From contig CAYNVQ010000007.1 in assembly GCA_964400735.1 (NCBI GenBank), positions 124,001 through 188,000 on the forward strand: a stretch of 64,000 bases of DNA, in the 5' to 3' direction. A program made the position numbers and the translations under genes. The DNA comes from CAYNVQ01 sp964400735. GTDB lineage: Bacteria > Acidobacteriota > Aminicenantia > Aminicenantales > Aminicenantaceae. Each line of letters begins with the position of its first letter. Position 1 is the first letter of the stretch. This document shows, in pieces, positions 50,101 to 59,233 of this stretch. The notes beneath the pieces are model-generated. The model worked only from the letters and a program-made list of their open reading frames with translations, did not search any database and was not told where the DNA came from.

Positions 50101-52770
50101 ACCGTGGAGAGAGAATTTGTTCTGCACAGCGAAATCAGGGAAATAATCGGCAGTTCGAATCAGATCGAGATTCCCATCGCCTCCGACTACCTCCCCAATG
50201 TGTATGTATCCGTGCTCCTGGTTCAAGGACGGACTTCTCCCCAAGTCGAAGACAATACCCAGGACCTGGGCAAGCCTTCCTTCAAGATCGGTTACGCCAA
50301 GCTCAATGTCGACCCATCGGAAAAACGCCTGGCCCTAGATATTTTAAAACTTGCCCCCACCTACAAACCCGCCCAAGAGGTTTCCTTCGATCTGAAGATA
50401 AAAGACTGGAAAGGCAACGGCACCAAGGCCAGTGTGGCCGTGGCTGTAGTCGATGTGGGTGTACTGAACCTCATCGGATACCAGACTCCCGACCCGTTCT
50501 CCCACTTTTACAGCCACAAGCCTTTGGCCGTTCACACGTCGGATTCGAGGCCCTTTGTCTTGGAACAATTGACCTTCGGGGAAAAAGGAGAAGACATAGG
50601 GGGCGGTTTTGGAGAAATGATGAAGATGGCCATGCCATCTCTCGCCGAGATCGAGTTGAGAGGGGACTTCAGGTTCACAGCCTATTGGAATCCGGCACTC
50701 GATACGGACCAGGAGGGAAATGCCCACGTGACCTTCACGCTGCCTGATAATCTGACCACCTTCCGAGTGATGGCCGTGGCCCAAACCCAGGATTCGAAAT
50801 TCGGACGCCAGGAGACCCATTTCAAAGTCACCAAACCGCTTCTTCTCCTGACATCCCTGCCCCGCTTCGGGCGGGTGGGCGATGAGTTTTCAGGTGGAGT
50901 GGTCATCCACAATCAGACTTTGGAGAAGGCAACGGTCACAATCGACTGTCAGGCCAAAGGGATTCTTTTCGATGACGAAAACAGCCTGCAGCAGATTTCC
51001 CTTTCACCCGCAGAAAGCCAGGAAGTCCTCTATCCATTCAGGGTGGAGAGACCCGGTAAGGCCGAATTCGAATTCCGTGCCCGTATGGGCGAGGAAACCG
51101 ATGGCCTGTCCGTTTCCATCCCCTTGATGCTGCCCCGGCCAACTGAAACCGTAGCTCTATCCGACGATTCCGAAGAACCGGCTGAAGAAAAGATCCGTAT
51201 CCCAGAAAATGTCTATCCTGATCAAAGCCGCCTCGATTTCTCGGCATCGGCCAGCGCCCTGTCCGGCTTGAAGGGAAGTGTGGATTTTCTGACCGACTAC
51301 CCCTATCTCTGCCTCGAACAACGCCTCTCTTCTATCCTGCCCTACATCGTGGCTCAGGATGTGCTCGCTGATTTCAAGTTGAGCCACCTCTCCCGGGACG
51401 AAATGAAAGAATATGTCCGAAAGAATCTAGAAGAGCTCTACGAATACCAGAGAGAGAGCGGAGGATTCGGCCTCTGGCCGGACTCTACCTATGATTCCCC
51501 GTTCAACTCCTGTTATGCCGCCTTTGCCTTGGCCAAGGCAAGAGAAGCTGGCTTTTCAGTCGATGAAGGGAGTATGAAAAGGCTCGTCCAGTACCTGAAG
51601 AATTTAATCAGAGGCCGGGTGGACATGCCCAATTATCCTTATAGTCAGAATGTCTGGAAAACTATTCAAGCCTTTACCCTCTACTCCCTGGCGCTGCACA
51701 ACCAACCTGAGCCCTCTTATGCCGAAAAACTCTTTCAGGAAAGAGAAACTCTCTCGCTGTTCGGGAAAACATTACTGCTCAAAGCCTTCAATCAAGGAAA
51801 AGGTTCCTTGAGCGTCCAGAATACGCTCATCCAGGAATTGATGAATAAGGTTAAAGTCACACCGACCAGCGCCCATTTCGAAGACGACTCGGGAAGAGAG
51901 GGAAGCTGGATATACTCCTCGAATAACCGGACCACGGCTCTCATCCTACAGAGTACGCTCGAGGTCGGAAGCGACAATCCCCTCTTGGACTCCGTTGCCC
52001 GCTGGCTAGTGGAGCGGAGAAATGCAGGGATCTGGGCCACCACCCAGGAGAATTTCTATGTTTTTTATGCGCTGAGCGAATTTTATACGAAGTACGAAAA
52101 AGCCGAGCCAGACTTCAAGCTGAAGGTATCTCTGGCGGGAAAAAGCCTGCTGGAAGAATCGATAAGGACAAAGAGCCAAGTGATCAAGGCCGGGCAGTCC
52201 TTAGAGGAGATGAAAGAGGAAAAAGTCATCCCTCTAAAAATCGAAAAAAAAGGAAGCGGAAGAGTCTACTACCAGGCTAGATTGACCTATGCCCCCCGAC
52301 AGGAACTATCGCCCCGGGATGAAGGATTCAGCATCGTGAAAGAAATCACCACACTGGACGGAAAACGCTTGGATTCCGTCCCGGCGGGAACCCTGGCCGT
52401 GGTGACCTTACAGGTGATCCTGCCCCAGGAACGCCTCTTCGTGGCCCTGGAAGACCCCCTTCCGGCCGGATTCGAAGCGGTCAACCCTTCCTTCCGGACG
52501 GAAAGCGAAGAGCAGCAGAGGCAGATGGAACGTTTGGCAGGAGAAACCGAAGGCAGAAGATGGTGGCGCGGGTTCAACCACATTGAAATGCACGATGAGC
52601 GGGTTCTTCTTTTCGCCGATTCCTTGACCCCCGGCATACACACCCACCGGTATCTTGTCCGGGCCCTCACTTATGGGACTTTCCACGCGCCCGGGACGAA
52701 GGTCGAAGAGATGTACGCGCCCGAGGTCTTCGGAAGGAGCGCAGAAACCACCATCCGAATCATGAAATAG
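47107..52770 (+). CDS. Bacterial alpha-2-macroglobulin lipoprotein (thioester type)
   Basis: This 1887-residue periplasmic lipoprotein has a lipobox at C23 (LLTMGC). It shows a long series of MG-type beta-domains and a central bait-like region. Its reactive thioester motif is C1402-LEQ (the CxEQ type), followed by the helical thioester domain (about 1400-1650) and a receptor-binding-like C-terminus. It resembles E. coli YfhM: such proteins trap proteases that enter the periplasm. The stop is followed after one base by pbpC, the classical pairing. A strong ribosome-binding site (AAAGGA) precedes ATG 47107. Residue positions of the MG domains are approximate. Confidence 0.94.
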   Translation: MKKEAMISFIILTAVFLLLTMGCKSKKEREPLPDMAAPSGDLAITYVSPKGSTEAPHEAEAIVVIFEHPMVPLESLPEDRGPSLLQLEPSFSGMHRWLNPKTLTFTPDKPFPYSTEIKVAIPAGTKSFEGYSLKEDFSWTFQTIHPRLLRHFPLHEQKWLKPDTEILLIFNQPVEKDGSFFSFKKTGKDISGAPLEFSIKTPSKEMLEENSIESPVENALLLQPKERLDADSTYTVSISEGLPGKQGNLGMEKPVSFSFETYKTFKFVSFGAQEKHNPQDSLQFIFSNPVAYDEFTKKIRLEPKVAIPDYYAEWEHSDSTLWITLPLQPETQYKLWIDADLQDTFGNTLGKETPLEFSTASYPASLSMNTSHRILEAYSELNYPLNIVNTPEILVQAARLGKKDILPLLANRKIFWASEKFSKMNFFKVQKKIQLPIERNKKEVFPLKIREFLPVKHGIIFLQLDTFLEDKWSRYPKAMLQVTELGLSAKFSPESNLVWVTELRSGHPVPDAAIEIRDDANKIFWQGKTDDHGLVETPGWKSLGIKSDNRWSQPQQWVFASKGDDFTFISSEWDTGLSPYRFGIPFDWNPQPVQIQGYIFTERGLYRAGETVHIKGMIRKREKGEWKTPMAEQVECEVSDPFNKSLVKQKVDLDAFGSFDLDVETSADASLGTYQMEVTVPPEAEQEEKTSLSSSFRLEAFKPAEFEVHLRSLQEGFVFGDDYEADVRASYLFGGAMASQKVSWHLRLNPATFSPPGHKGYIFGDQIDRWERYGQEASRLLSSGEDVLDKDGKFRIAAKLQAEEEKNSVFASLEATVQGPSRSSISNRIQTIVHRGEFYIGLQPSTTFLSKGEKLRVGIITVEPNGQMDPEKKVRLKLIRREWHSVRKAGIGGRFRWVTEKVDTEIEDQTIKTKNEPQQVTFLPEKAGYYLLEAEGKDRRGNRITTKTYFYVIGADYIPWERQDEDIVELIPDSSSYRPGDVARILVKSPYERTNALITVEREFVLHSEIREIIGSSNQIEIPIASDYLPNVYVSVLLVQGRTSPQVEDNTQDLGKPSFKIGYAKLNVDPSEKRLALDILKLAPTYKPAQEVSFDLKIKDWKGNGTKASVAVAVVDVGVLNLIGYQTPDPFSHFYSHKPLAVHTSDSRPFVLEQLTFGEKGEDIGGGFGEMMKMAMPSLAEIELRGDFRFTAYWNPALDTDQEGNAHVTFTLPDNLTTFRVMAVAQTQDSKFGRQETHFKVTKPLLLLTSLPRFGRVGDEFSGGVVIHNQTLEKATVTIDCQAKGILFDDENSLQQISLSPAESQEVLYPFRVERPGKAEFEFRARMGEETDGLSVSIPLMLPRPTETVALSDDSEEPAEEKIRIPENVYPDQSRLDFSASASALSGLKGSVDFLTDYPYLCLEQRLSSILPYIVAQDVLADFKLSHLSRDEMKEYVRKNLEELYEYQRESGGFGLWPDSTYDSPFNSCYAAFALAKAREAGFSVDEGSMKRLVQYLKNLIRGRVDMPNYPYSQNVWKTIQAFTLYSLALHNQPEPSYAEKLFQERETLSLFGKTLLLKAFNQGKGSLSVQNTLIQELMNKVKVTPTSAHFEDDSGREGSWIYSSNNRTTALILQSTLEVGSDNPLLDSVARWLVERRNAGIWATTQENFYVFYALSEFYTKYEKAEPDFKLKVSLAGKSLLEESIRTKSQVIKAGQSLEEMKEEKVIPLKIEKKGSGRVYYQARLTYAPRQELSPRDEGFSIVKEITTLDGKRLDSVPAGTLAVVTLQVILPQERLFVALEDPLPAGFEAVNPSFRTESEEQQRQMERLAGETEGRRWWRGFNHIEMHDERVLLFADSLTPGIHTHRYLVRALTYGTFHAPGTKVEEMYAPEVFGRSAETTIRIMK

Positions 52771-52771
52771 A

Positions 52772-55021
52772 ATGCGGAAAAAAATAAAAAAAATTGCATT
52801 GCCAGCCTTATTGTCCATTCTGGTGATTCTTTCTTTATCTCTCTACCTCCCTTTTTCAAAGACAAAACTCGAACCCGGGCCTGTGGTATCGCTCTCTCTG
52901 ATGGACCGAAACAATATTTTGCTCAGAGAGATCCTTTCTGATGAGGGAGGCCGTTGCCGTTGGATCAAATTCGACGAAGTCTCTACTGACCTATTGAAGG
53001 CCACTATCGTTGCCGAAGACCGCTATTTTTACCTTCATCCAGGAGTCAATCCCTTCGCCATCGCCCGTGCCCTGGCTCAAAACGCGCGCTACGGCCGGGT
53101 CATCTCCGGAGCCTCTACCATATCCCAGCAGGTCGTGCGAAACATCTACCGCCGTCGACGCACGATCTTCTCCAAAATTTATGAAATCTGGCAGGCGATC
53201 CGGCTCGAGCGCACACTATCCAAAGACAAAATTCTAGCCCAATATCTGAACAGGATATATTATGGAAACCTGGCTTATGGGATAGATGCGGCTGCAAGAC
53301 TCTATTTCGACAAGTCCCCTTCTGACCTCAGCCTAGCGGAAGCGGCCTTTTTGGCCGGGCTTCCCCGTTCCCCTTCGGCGCTGGATCCCTACCGTTTCTT
53401 CCGGCAGGCCAAAAAGCGGCAGGAACATATCCTCGATCAGATGTTTGACCTCGGCTATATCGATGCCCAGCGCCTGGAAAGGGGAAAAGCCGAGCCGCTC
53501 CAGCTCATAGCGCCGCAAAAAAACTTCCGGGCTCCCCATTTCTGTGATTTTATCCTTCAACAACTCCCGATCAATAAACGGCGCAAGCTGAGCAGGATTC
53601 AAACCACATGCGATTACAGGATTCAGGAGAAAATCGAAATTTTGGTCAAAGACCACATCGATAGTCTCGCGAAGAAAAACATCACCAATGCCGCTATCAT
53701 CGTTTTGGAAAACAGCACAGGAGAGATCCTGTGTATGGTGGGTTCCAAGGATTTTTTCGACGGCCTCCACGACGGACAGGTCAACGGCACAACTTCCCTC
53801 CGTCAACCCGGCTCCACCCTCAAACCCTTCACCTACGGTCTAGCCCTGGAGAGGGGAATGACCGCCGCAGAGATTCTGGAAGACCGGGATTTTTATTTTC
53901 CTACCCCGGAAGGAAGCTATTCCCCGCGTAACTATGACTTGAAATTCCACGGGACAGTGCGCCTTCGGCAGGCTCTAGCCTGCTCTTACAATGTCCCCGC
54001 TGTCTCCCTTCTTGAAACGCTGGGACCGGACCTCCTCTTTCAAAAGCTCCGACAGGCAGGATTCGAGAGTCTGGACCGAAGTCCGGCTTATTATGGGGTG
54101 GGTTTGACCTTAGGCAACGGGGAAGTCAGTCTTCTGGAATTGAGCCGGGCATACTCGGCTCTGGCAAGAGGGGGCTTATACTTCGGGGACAAAACCATGC
54201 TCAAATGTTTTGACAACGAAGAGCAAGAAATTCCCTGGAGTAAAGAAGAAAAGCCAGTCAGAATATTCCCTCCTGAGATTGCTTTTATCATCACCGACAT
54301 TCTGGCAGACAGGGACGCCCGTATTCCGGCTTTCGGTTACCTCACTCCCTTGAACCTGCCTTTTGACTGTGCGATCAAGACAGGAACCAGTGCGGATTTC
54401 CGGGACAACTGGACAGTAGGGTACACGCCCAGATACACGGTCGGAGTGTGGGTGGGAAATTTCGATGCTGCATCCATGCACAATATCTCGGGAATAACTG
54501 GTTGTGGGCCTCTCTTCAAGGATATCATGCTTCTTTTGGAAAACGGGAACACCGGAGTCGGGTTCGCCGAGAACCGGAATGTGACCAAAGCCAAAATCTG
54601 TCCGCTTTCTGGAAAGCTCGCTACAAAATACTGTCCAGGAGCCATGGAGGATTCTTTTATTAAGGGGACGGAACCCCAAGAATACTGTCCGGTTCACACT
54701 TCCGAGAGCCCCTCACAAGGCCTTCAGATTTTCCGCAAGGAAAAGTTCAGAATTGCCTTTCCCCAGGATAGGGATGTTTTTAAAATCGACCCTGTCCTTC
54801 GCCCGGAATTCCAGAGAATCAAGCTCAAATCAACAGCAGCCCGTGAGATGGATTTGGATCGTGTGGAGTGGTGGATCAATGGCCGTAAAATCGGTGAATC
54901 TTCCTATCCCTTTTCTATGTATTGGAATTTGAAGCCCGGCCATTTTACTATCAAAGCCGTGGCCCTAAAAGCTGAACACGAGGTACAGAGTGCCTCCATC
55001 GAAATCAAAGTGGAGGAATGA
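52772..55021 (+). CDS. pbpC: Penicillin-binding protein 1C
   Basis: This 749-residue bifunctional peptidoglycan synthase has an N-terminal membrane anchor (about 8-29). A glycosyltransferase 51 domain follows, with the catalytic Glu in VAEDRYFYLHPGVNPFAIAR and SGASTISQQVVRNIYRRRR. The transpeptidase domain has SxxK at S348 (GSTLKPF), SYN in ACSYNVPAV and KTG in AIKTGTSADFRDNW. A C-terminal BiPBP domain with cysteines (CPLSGKLATKYCPG) ends the protein. Its gene begins one base after the alpha-2-macroglobulin stop, an arrangement in many Gram-negatives that links wall repair to periplasmic defence. Confidence 0.95.
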   Translation: MRKKIKKIALPALLSILVILSLSLYLPFSKTKLEPGPVVSLSLMDRNNILLREILSDEGGRCRWIKFDEVSTDLLKATIVAEDRYFYLHPGVNPFAIARALAQNARYGRVISGASTISQQVVRNIYRRRRTIFSKIYEIWQAIRLERTLSKDKILAQYLNRIYYGNLAYGIDAAARLYFDKSPSDLSLAEAAFLAGLPRSPSALDPYRFFRQAKKRQEHILDQMFDLGYIDAQRLERGKAEPLQLIAPQKNFRAPHFCDFILQQLPINKRRKLSRIQTTCDYRIQEKIEILVKDHIDSLAKKNITNAAIIVLENSTGEILCMVGSKDFFDGLHDGQVNGTTSLRQPGSTLKPFTYGLALERGMTAAEILEDRDFYFPTPEGSYSPRNYDLKFHGTVRLRQALACSYNVPAVSLLETLGPDLLFQKLRQAGFESLDRSPAYYGVGLTLGNGEVSLLELSRAYSALARGGLYFGDKTMLKCFDNEEQEIPWSKEEKPVRIFPPEIAFIITDILADRDARIPAFGYLTPLNLPFDCAIKTGTSADFRDNWTVGYTPRYTVGVWVGNFDAASMHNISGITGCGPLFKDIMLLLENGNTGVGFAENRNVTKAKICPLSGKLATKYCPGAMEDSFIKGTEPQEYCPVHTSESPSQGLQIFRKEKFRIAFPQDRDVFKIDPVLRPEFQRIKLKSTAAREMDLDRVEWWINGRKIGESSYPFSMYWNLKPGHFTIKAVALKAEHEVQSASIEIKVEE

Positions 55022-55031
55022 AGAATCCTGG

Positions 55032-55547
55032 CTAAAGTTTAAGGCTAAGCCTGTATCTGTAACCCAGGTCCTTGATGTTGAATTTCAACGATTTAATAAC
55101 TCTGATCTCCGGCTCGTTCCATTTAGCTATACAGGCATAAACTTCCCTGTGTCCCATTTTTTTGGCGTACTCGATAACCGCCCGGTGAAGCTTTCTGGAA
55201 ATCCCCTGATTCCGGAAAGGTTTGGAGACAAAAGTGATCTGCAGATAAAACTCAGGTGTGGACCGTCCGGAAGCAACGGGAAGAGTGTCGTACATCCTGT
55301 CTATTTCAGGGGCTCCGACGGAGGGGAAGCCCATAAGATATCCCACTATCTTATCATCGACCGAGGCCACGAATGTTTTGTATTTGTTTTCCGGATCCAG
55401 GTATCTTCTCCGGTAGTCCCGTTCTCCGGATTTGATCTTGATATCCTTGAATTTTTCCGACATTTCGGCCTCCAGCTCTTTGACGAGCTCGAGCACCTGT
55501 TCCAGATCCTCCGGACGATATTCCCTTATTTTTGCTTCTAAAGCCAT
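55032..55547 (-). CDS. GNAT family N-acetyltransferase
   Basis: This 171-residue protein has the GNAT fold order. The beta-strand start is AKIREYRPEDLEQVLELVKE. The central strand is FYLQITFVSKPFRNQGISRKL, broken here at QITF, with the pyrophosphate-binding loop RNQGIS (a Q/R-x-x-G-x-A/G type). A Y/W-rich C-terminus follows. It would acetylate an amine of unknown identity. The gene is convergent with pbpC, 10 bases away. No neighbours suggest a substrate. Confidence 0.85.
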   Translation of the reverse strand: MALEAKIREYRPEDLEQVLELVKELEAEMSEKFKDIKIKSGERDYRRRYLDPENKYKTFVASVDDKIVGYLMGFPSVGAPEIDRMYDTLPVASGRSTPEFYLQITFVSKPFRNQGISRKLHRAVIEYAKKMGHREVYACIAKWNEPEIRVIKSLKFNIKDLGYRYRLSLKL

Positions 55548-55980
55548 AATGCGACCTCTCTCAACTGGACATTTAAAGCCGAAAATCAGCTTATGACAAT
55601 ATAACTGCTTTTGATTTTAGGATAATAAATATTTGTATCAAAATCAAGCCGCCGTTCAAAGCCGGTCAAAACCGCTTAAAGGCAATTTTAAAACCTCCCG
55701 ACCTTAGCAACGTGAAATCTTCCGGTTTTTGCTGAGCGAAAATGCCCGGTTCCTGACAAAGCGAAAATTCCGGTTTGTCCACTTTCCTGTTTTTTACAGA
55801 ACTTCTACATAACAAAACTCTTTACTGTGTCGTTGCCATGAACGAACGGCTGAGGATATAGACTTCGATTTCTTTCTCATCCTCCGATCGTATCTCTCTG
55901 GCTGTTGAAAATGCTCATCCGCAGTTGAAATAAAGGTGGCTTTTCAGTTAATGTATGATCTTGCAGGAAAGGAGGAAAGG
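55548..55980. other. Gene-free region containing tandem degenerate repeats
   Basis: These 433 bases hold no likely gene. The only structure I see is the three-unit tandem repeat at 55707-55782 and a ribosome-binding site (AAAGGAGG) for the next gene. Confidence 0.5.
55707..55782. mobile_element. Possible IS21-type transposon end (three tandem degenerate copies)
   Basis: Three units of about 24-28 bases share a GCGAAAATTCCGGTTT-like core: 55707-55734, 55735-55758 (GCGAAAATGCCCGGTTCC) and 55759-55782 (GCGAAAATTCCGGTTTG). Terminal arrays of such units, spaced about 24 bases apart, are known transposase-binding sites at IS21-family ends. No istA/istB genes remain, so this would be a solitary remnant. 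Confidence 0.35.
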
Positions 55981-57666
55981 ATGAAAATTTTTAAATTTCT
56001 GTCTATTGCCACTTTGCTCTCTATTATCGCCGTACAATCATTCGCCTTCTCATCCATCCGGAATGGTCAAAACTTCGATATCCTCTTCATAAACGGAAGG
56101 GTTTTGGATGGAACGGGAAATCCCTGTTTCTATGCCGATATCGGTCTGAAGGATGGAAAAATCGCTGCCGTCGGCCTTCTCAAAGATAAATCTGAAGCCA
56201 CGAAAGTCATCGATATAAAAGGAAAAATCATCTCGCCGGGATTCATCGATATCCACTGCCACGCCTACGATAGTGTGCAAAACGAGACATCCTGGGTGGG
56301 AAACGACGAGAAGAGATTTTTTGCCCCCAATTTCGTCAGCCAGGGTGTAACCTCCCTGGTTTCCAACATGTGCGGAGGGGGCCCCACAGACATCCAAAAG
56401 CAGCGCGAAACCCTGAGCGTCAAAGGAACCGGGCCCAATGTCATGCTTTTTGTCGGGCATAATTCTGTCCGCCGTCAGGTGATGGGGACGGATTTCCAGA
56501 GGCCTGCCACAGAGGACGAAACGGTGCAGATGAGGGAACTGGTGCACAGGGCTATGGAAGCCGGTGCCTTCGGTATGTCCACCGGATTGGAGTATGTGCC
56601 GAGCATCTGGAGCACAGAGGACGAGGTGGTGGCATTGGTCGAAGAGATCGTCCCCTATGGAGGGGTGTATATGGCCCACGAACGGGCCGCCGGCCTGACG
56701 CCGATGTGGTACGTCCCCAGCCAGCATGAGCCCGGCCCTCCCAACATGCTGGAAAACATCATCGAATTGATCGATGTGGGAAAGAGGACCGGAGCCACCG
56801 TGCTAGCTTCCCACATCAAGGCAAGAGGAGCCGATTTTTGGGGCGGGAGCCGTGCCATTATCCGGCTGATCGATGAAGCACGGGCACAGGGAGTGGATAT
56901 CTGGGCGGACTGCTATCCCTACAACAGCTCGGGAAGCGATGGCAGCGTGGTTTTAATCCCCCGATGGGCCCTTGGAAGAAATTTCCAGGAGGAATTGAAA
57001 AAGGTGCTGGATGACCCGGAAAAGACCAAGGATTTGTACAGAGACATCAAACATAATCTCAACTGGCGGGGGGAGGCGGAAAATATCATTATCATGGATT
57101 ATCCGGACAAATCTTGCATCGGAAAAAGCCTTGCTCAGATCGCCGAAGAACGCGGCGCGTCGGATGTGGAAATGGCCATCAAGCTGCAGCTGGAGGGGTA
57201 CGCCAAAAGGCCTGGGGGAGCGAGAATCCGCGCTTTCTCGATGTCCGAGATCGACATCGAGGCTTTCTCGGCTCAACCCTGGACCGCCACATCGTCGGAT
57301 GCCAGCATCGCTCTTCCCGATGACGGCCCTGTCCATGCCCGGTTCTATGGAACATTTCCCAGAAAAATCCGGCACTACGCCCTGGAAAGAAAGGTCATTT
57401 CACTGGAAGACGCCGTCCGGGCATCCACTTCGCTGCCAGCTCAAATTTTAGGTCTTCGCGATCGGGGAATGATACGGGAAGGATTTCATGCCGACCTGGT
57501 CGTTTTCGACCCAAAGACGATCAGAGATACCGCCACTTTCTTCGAGCCTCATCAGTACGCAGACGGCATAGAATACGTCCTGGTCAATGGAGCATTTGTA
57601 GTCGAGAATGGAGAGCTGACCTGGCAAAAGCCCGGAGTCGTGCTCACGAAAAAAAAATCCGGTTAA
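55981..57666 (+). CDS. N-acyl-D-amino-acid deacylase (amidohydrolase family)
   Basis: I set the start at ATG 55981, which AAAGGAGGAAAGG precedes and which gives a proper signal peptide (about 1-22). An in-frame ATG 45 bases upstream is less likely. The 561-residue product has the amidohydrolase HxH metal motif in GFIDIHCHAYD, then GVTSLVSNMCGGG and LEYVPSIWSTEDEVVAL. ASHIKARGADFWGG and LPAQILGLRDRGMIREGFHADLVVFDP also match D-aminoacylases. These cleave N-acyl groups from D-amino acids, here in the periplasm or outside. The next gene is 38 bases downstream; both may serve peptide or wall-fragment recycling. Confidence 0.88.
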   Translation: MKIFKFLSIATLLSIIAVQSFAFSSIRNGQNFDILFINGRVLDGTGNPCFYADIGLKDGKIAAVGLLKDKSEATKVIDIKGKIISPGFIDIHCHAYDSVQNETSWVGNDEKRFFAPNFVSQGVTSLVSNMCGGGPTDIQKQRETLSVKGTGPNVMLFVGHNSVRRQVMGTDFQRPATEDETVQMRELVHRAMEAGAFGMSTGLEYVPSIWSTEDEVVALVEEIVPYGGVYMAHERAAGLTPMWYVPSQHEPGPPNMLENIIELIDVGKRTGATVLASHIKARGADFWGGSRAIIRLIDEARAQGVDIWADCYPYNSSGSDGSVVLIPRWALGRNFQEELKKVLDDPEKTKDLYRDIKHNLNWRGEAENIIIMDYPDKSCIGKSLAQIAEERGASDVEMAIKLQLEGYAKRPGGARIRAFSMSEIDIEAFSAQPWTATSSDASIALPDDGPVHARFYGTFPRKIRHYALERKVISLEDAVRASTSLPAQILGLRDRGMIREGFHADLVVFDPKTIRDTATFFEPHQYADGIEYVLVNGAFVVENGELTWQKPGVVLTKKKSG

Positions 57667-57704
57667 CCTAAAGGATGAGTTTTTTCTTGTCATTCTCCAA
57701 ATAA

Positions 57705-59168
57705 ATGTATTGTTCGCTATCCGAATTTTTCGCTCATCCTGGACCTGTGAGCAAAAAGATGACGATATGGATATTCATGTTTTCTTTTCTACTTCTATCG
57801 ATACCTTCTTTTTCCAAAGACCAGGGAATCGAACGAGGAATCGTTTTGAAAAAAGTTGTCTGTCAATATGACCGCTCGCAAAGCTATGCCCTTTATCTTC
57901 CATCCGCATACTCCCCGGAGAAGAAATGGCCAATAATCTACGCCTTTGATCCCGGAGCCAGAGGGGAGATTCCGGTCAAACTGTTTCACGAGGAGGCAGA
58001 AACATACGGCTATATACTCGCTGGCTCGAACAACTCGCAAAACGGACCCTGGGAGAACAACGTGAAGGCGGCGAATGCCGTTTGGGTGGACACCCACCTC
58101 CGCTTCCGCGTCGATGACGAAAGGATCTATGCGACGGGATTTTCTGGAGGAGCCAGGATGGCATCCGGCCTTTCCGACCTGTTGAAAAAACCCGTGGCCG
58201 GAATCATCGCTTGCGGAGCAGGATTGCCCAAGTGGCTAACCTTGGACAAGATTGCCTCTTCGGCTTTTTTCGGTATTGCAGGACTCGCCGACATGAACTA
58301 CAAGGAACTCAAACAAATAGACAAGGGACTTGACGCCCTGAATACGGCACACCGCATAAGAATATTCGATGGAATCCACGACTGGCCTCCCAGTGAACTC
58401 TGCGATGAAGCCGTGGAGTGGATGGAGCTCCAAGCCATAAAAACCGGAAAGAGGGAAAAGGATCAGGCCTTTCTCCAGCAGCTCTATGAACGAGCTCTCA
58501 GGCAAGCCAAAAAATATGAGGATTCAGGGAATACTTATGAGGCATTTCAAATCTATCAGGCATTAAGAGAAGATTTTTCGGGCTTGGCTGAGACCTCGGC
58601 AGCAGAAGCCAAGGCTGCACAAATTGAAAGCGATCCTGCCTTCAAAAAAAGGCAGGAACAAGAAAGGCGAGCCTTCGAAGAAGAATCAAAACTTATAAAG
58701 GATATAAGAGAAAAATTTTGGAAACTGAAAGAAAATATCGGCGATTCATTCGAGAGAGAAAAATTGGTCAGAAATTTTCATTTGGACCAGTTTTTAGAGG
58801 AGGCGGATAAGGGGGAAGATATATTCAGGTCAATGATGGCCAAACGACTTCTCCAGGATTTTTCCTATAATGTATACGAGCAGGGAGAGATCTCCTTCGA
58901 AGCGAAAGATTATTCAGCGGCTGCCGTTTTTTTTGAACTTGTGGCCATATCAAGTTCCCATCAGCCGGGAGTGCTCTACAAGCTCGCTTCTGCTTATTCC
59001 CTCGACAAGCAAAAAGAAAAGGCTCTCCGAACTTTAAAGGAGGCTGTGGAACGGGGCTTTTCCGATAGAGAGCGGCTGAAAAAGGACAAAAGCTTCGACC
59101 CGATTCGGGAGGAAAAAGAATTCAAGGCTATCTTAGAAGCCCTTAAAAAAAATTCGGTCCCCAAATGA
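57705..59168 (+). CDS. Exported alpha/beta hydrolase with a C-terminal TPR-like region
   Basis: This frame encodes up to 487 residues. The first 18 residues (MYCSLSEFFAHPGPVSKK) look non-native, and GTG 57747 or ATG 57759 may be the true start, giving a signal peptide IWIFMFSFLLLSIPSFS. The alpha/beta hydrolase half (about 45-245) has the nucleophile motif GFSGGAR and a possible catalytic histidine in DGIHDWPP. This is similar to dienelactone or PHB-depolymerase-type esterases. The second half (about 265-480) is helical and resembles TPR-like repeats, with SYNVYEQGEISFEAKDYSAA and VLYKLASAYSLDKQKEKAL. Such a fusion suggests a membrane-near esterase binding a partner. Confidence 0.75.
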   Translation: MYCSLSEFFAHPGPVSKKMTIWIFMFSFLLLSIPSFSKDQGIERGIVLKKVVCQYDRSQSYALYLPSAYSPEKKWPIIYAFDPGARGEIPVKLFHEEAETYGYILAGSNNSQNGPWENNVKAANAVWVDTHLRFRVDDERIYATGFSGGARMASGLSDLLKKPVAGIIACGAGLPKWLTLDKIASSAFFGIAGLADMNYKELKQIDKGLDALNTAHRIRIFDGIHDWPPSELCDEAVEWMELQAIKTGKREKDQAFLQQLYERALRQAKKYEDSGNTYEAFQIYQALREDFSGLAETSAAEAKAAQIESDPAFKKRQEQERRAFEEESKLIKDIREKFWKLKENIGDSFEREKLVRNFHLDQFLEEADKGEDIFRSMMAKRLLQDFSYNVYEQGEISFEAKDYSAAAVFFELVAISSSHQPGVLYKLASAYSLDKQKEKALRTLKEAVERGFSDRERLKKDKSFDPIREEKEFKAILEALKKNSVPK

Positions 59169-59233
59169 AAATTCCATATGACAAACCACATGGGATCCGA
59201 TTCGCGCCCTATTCAATTCCTGACTCTTTTATT

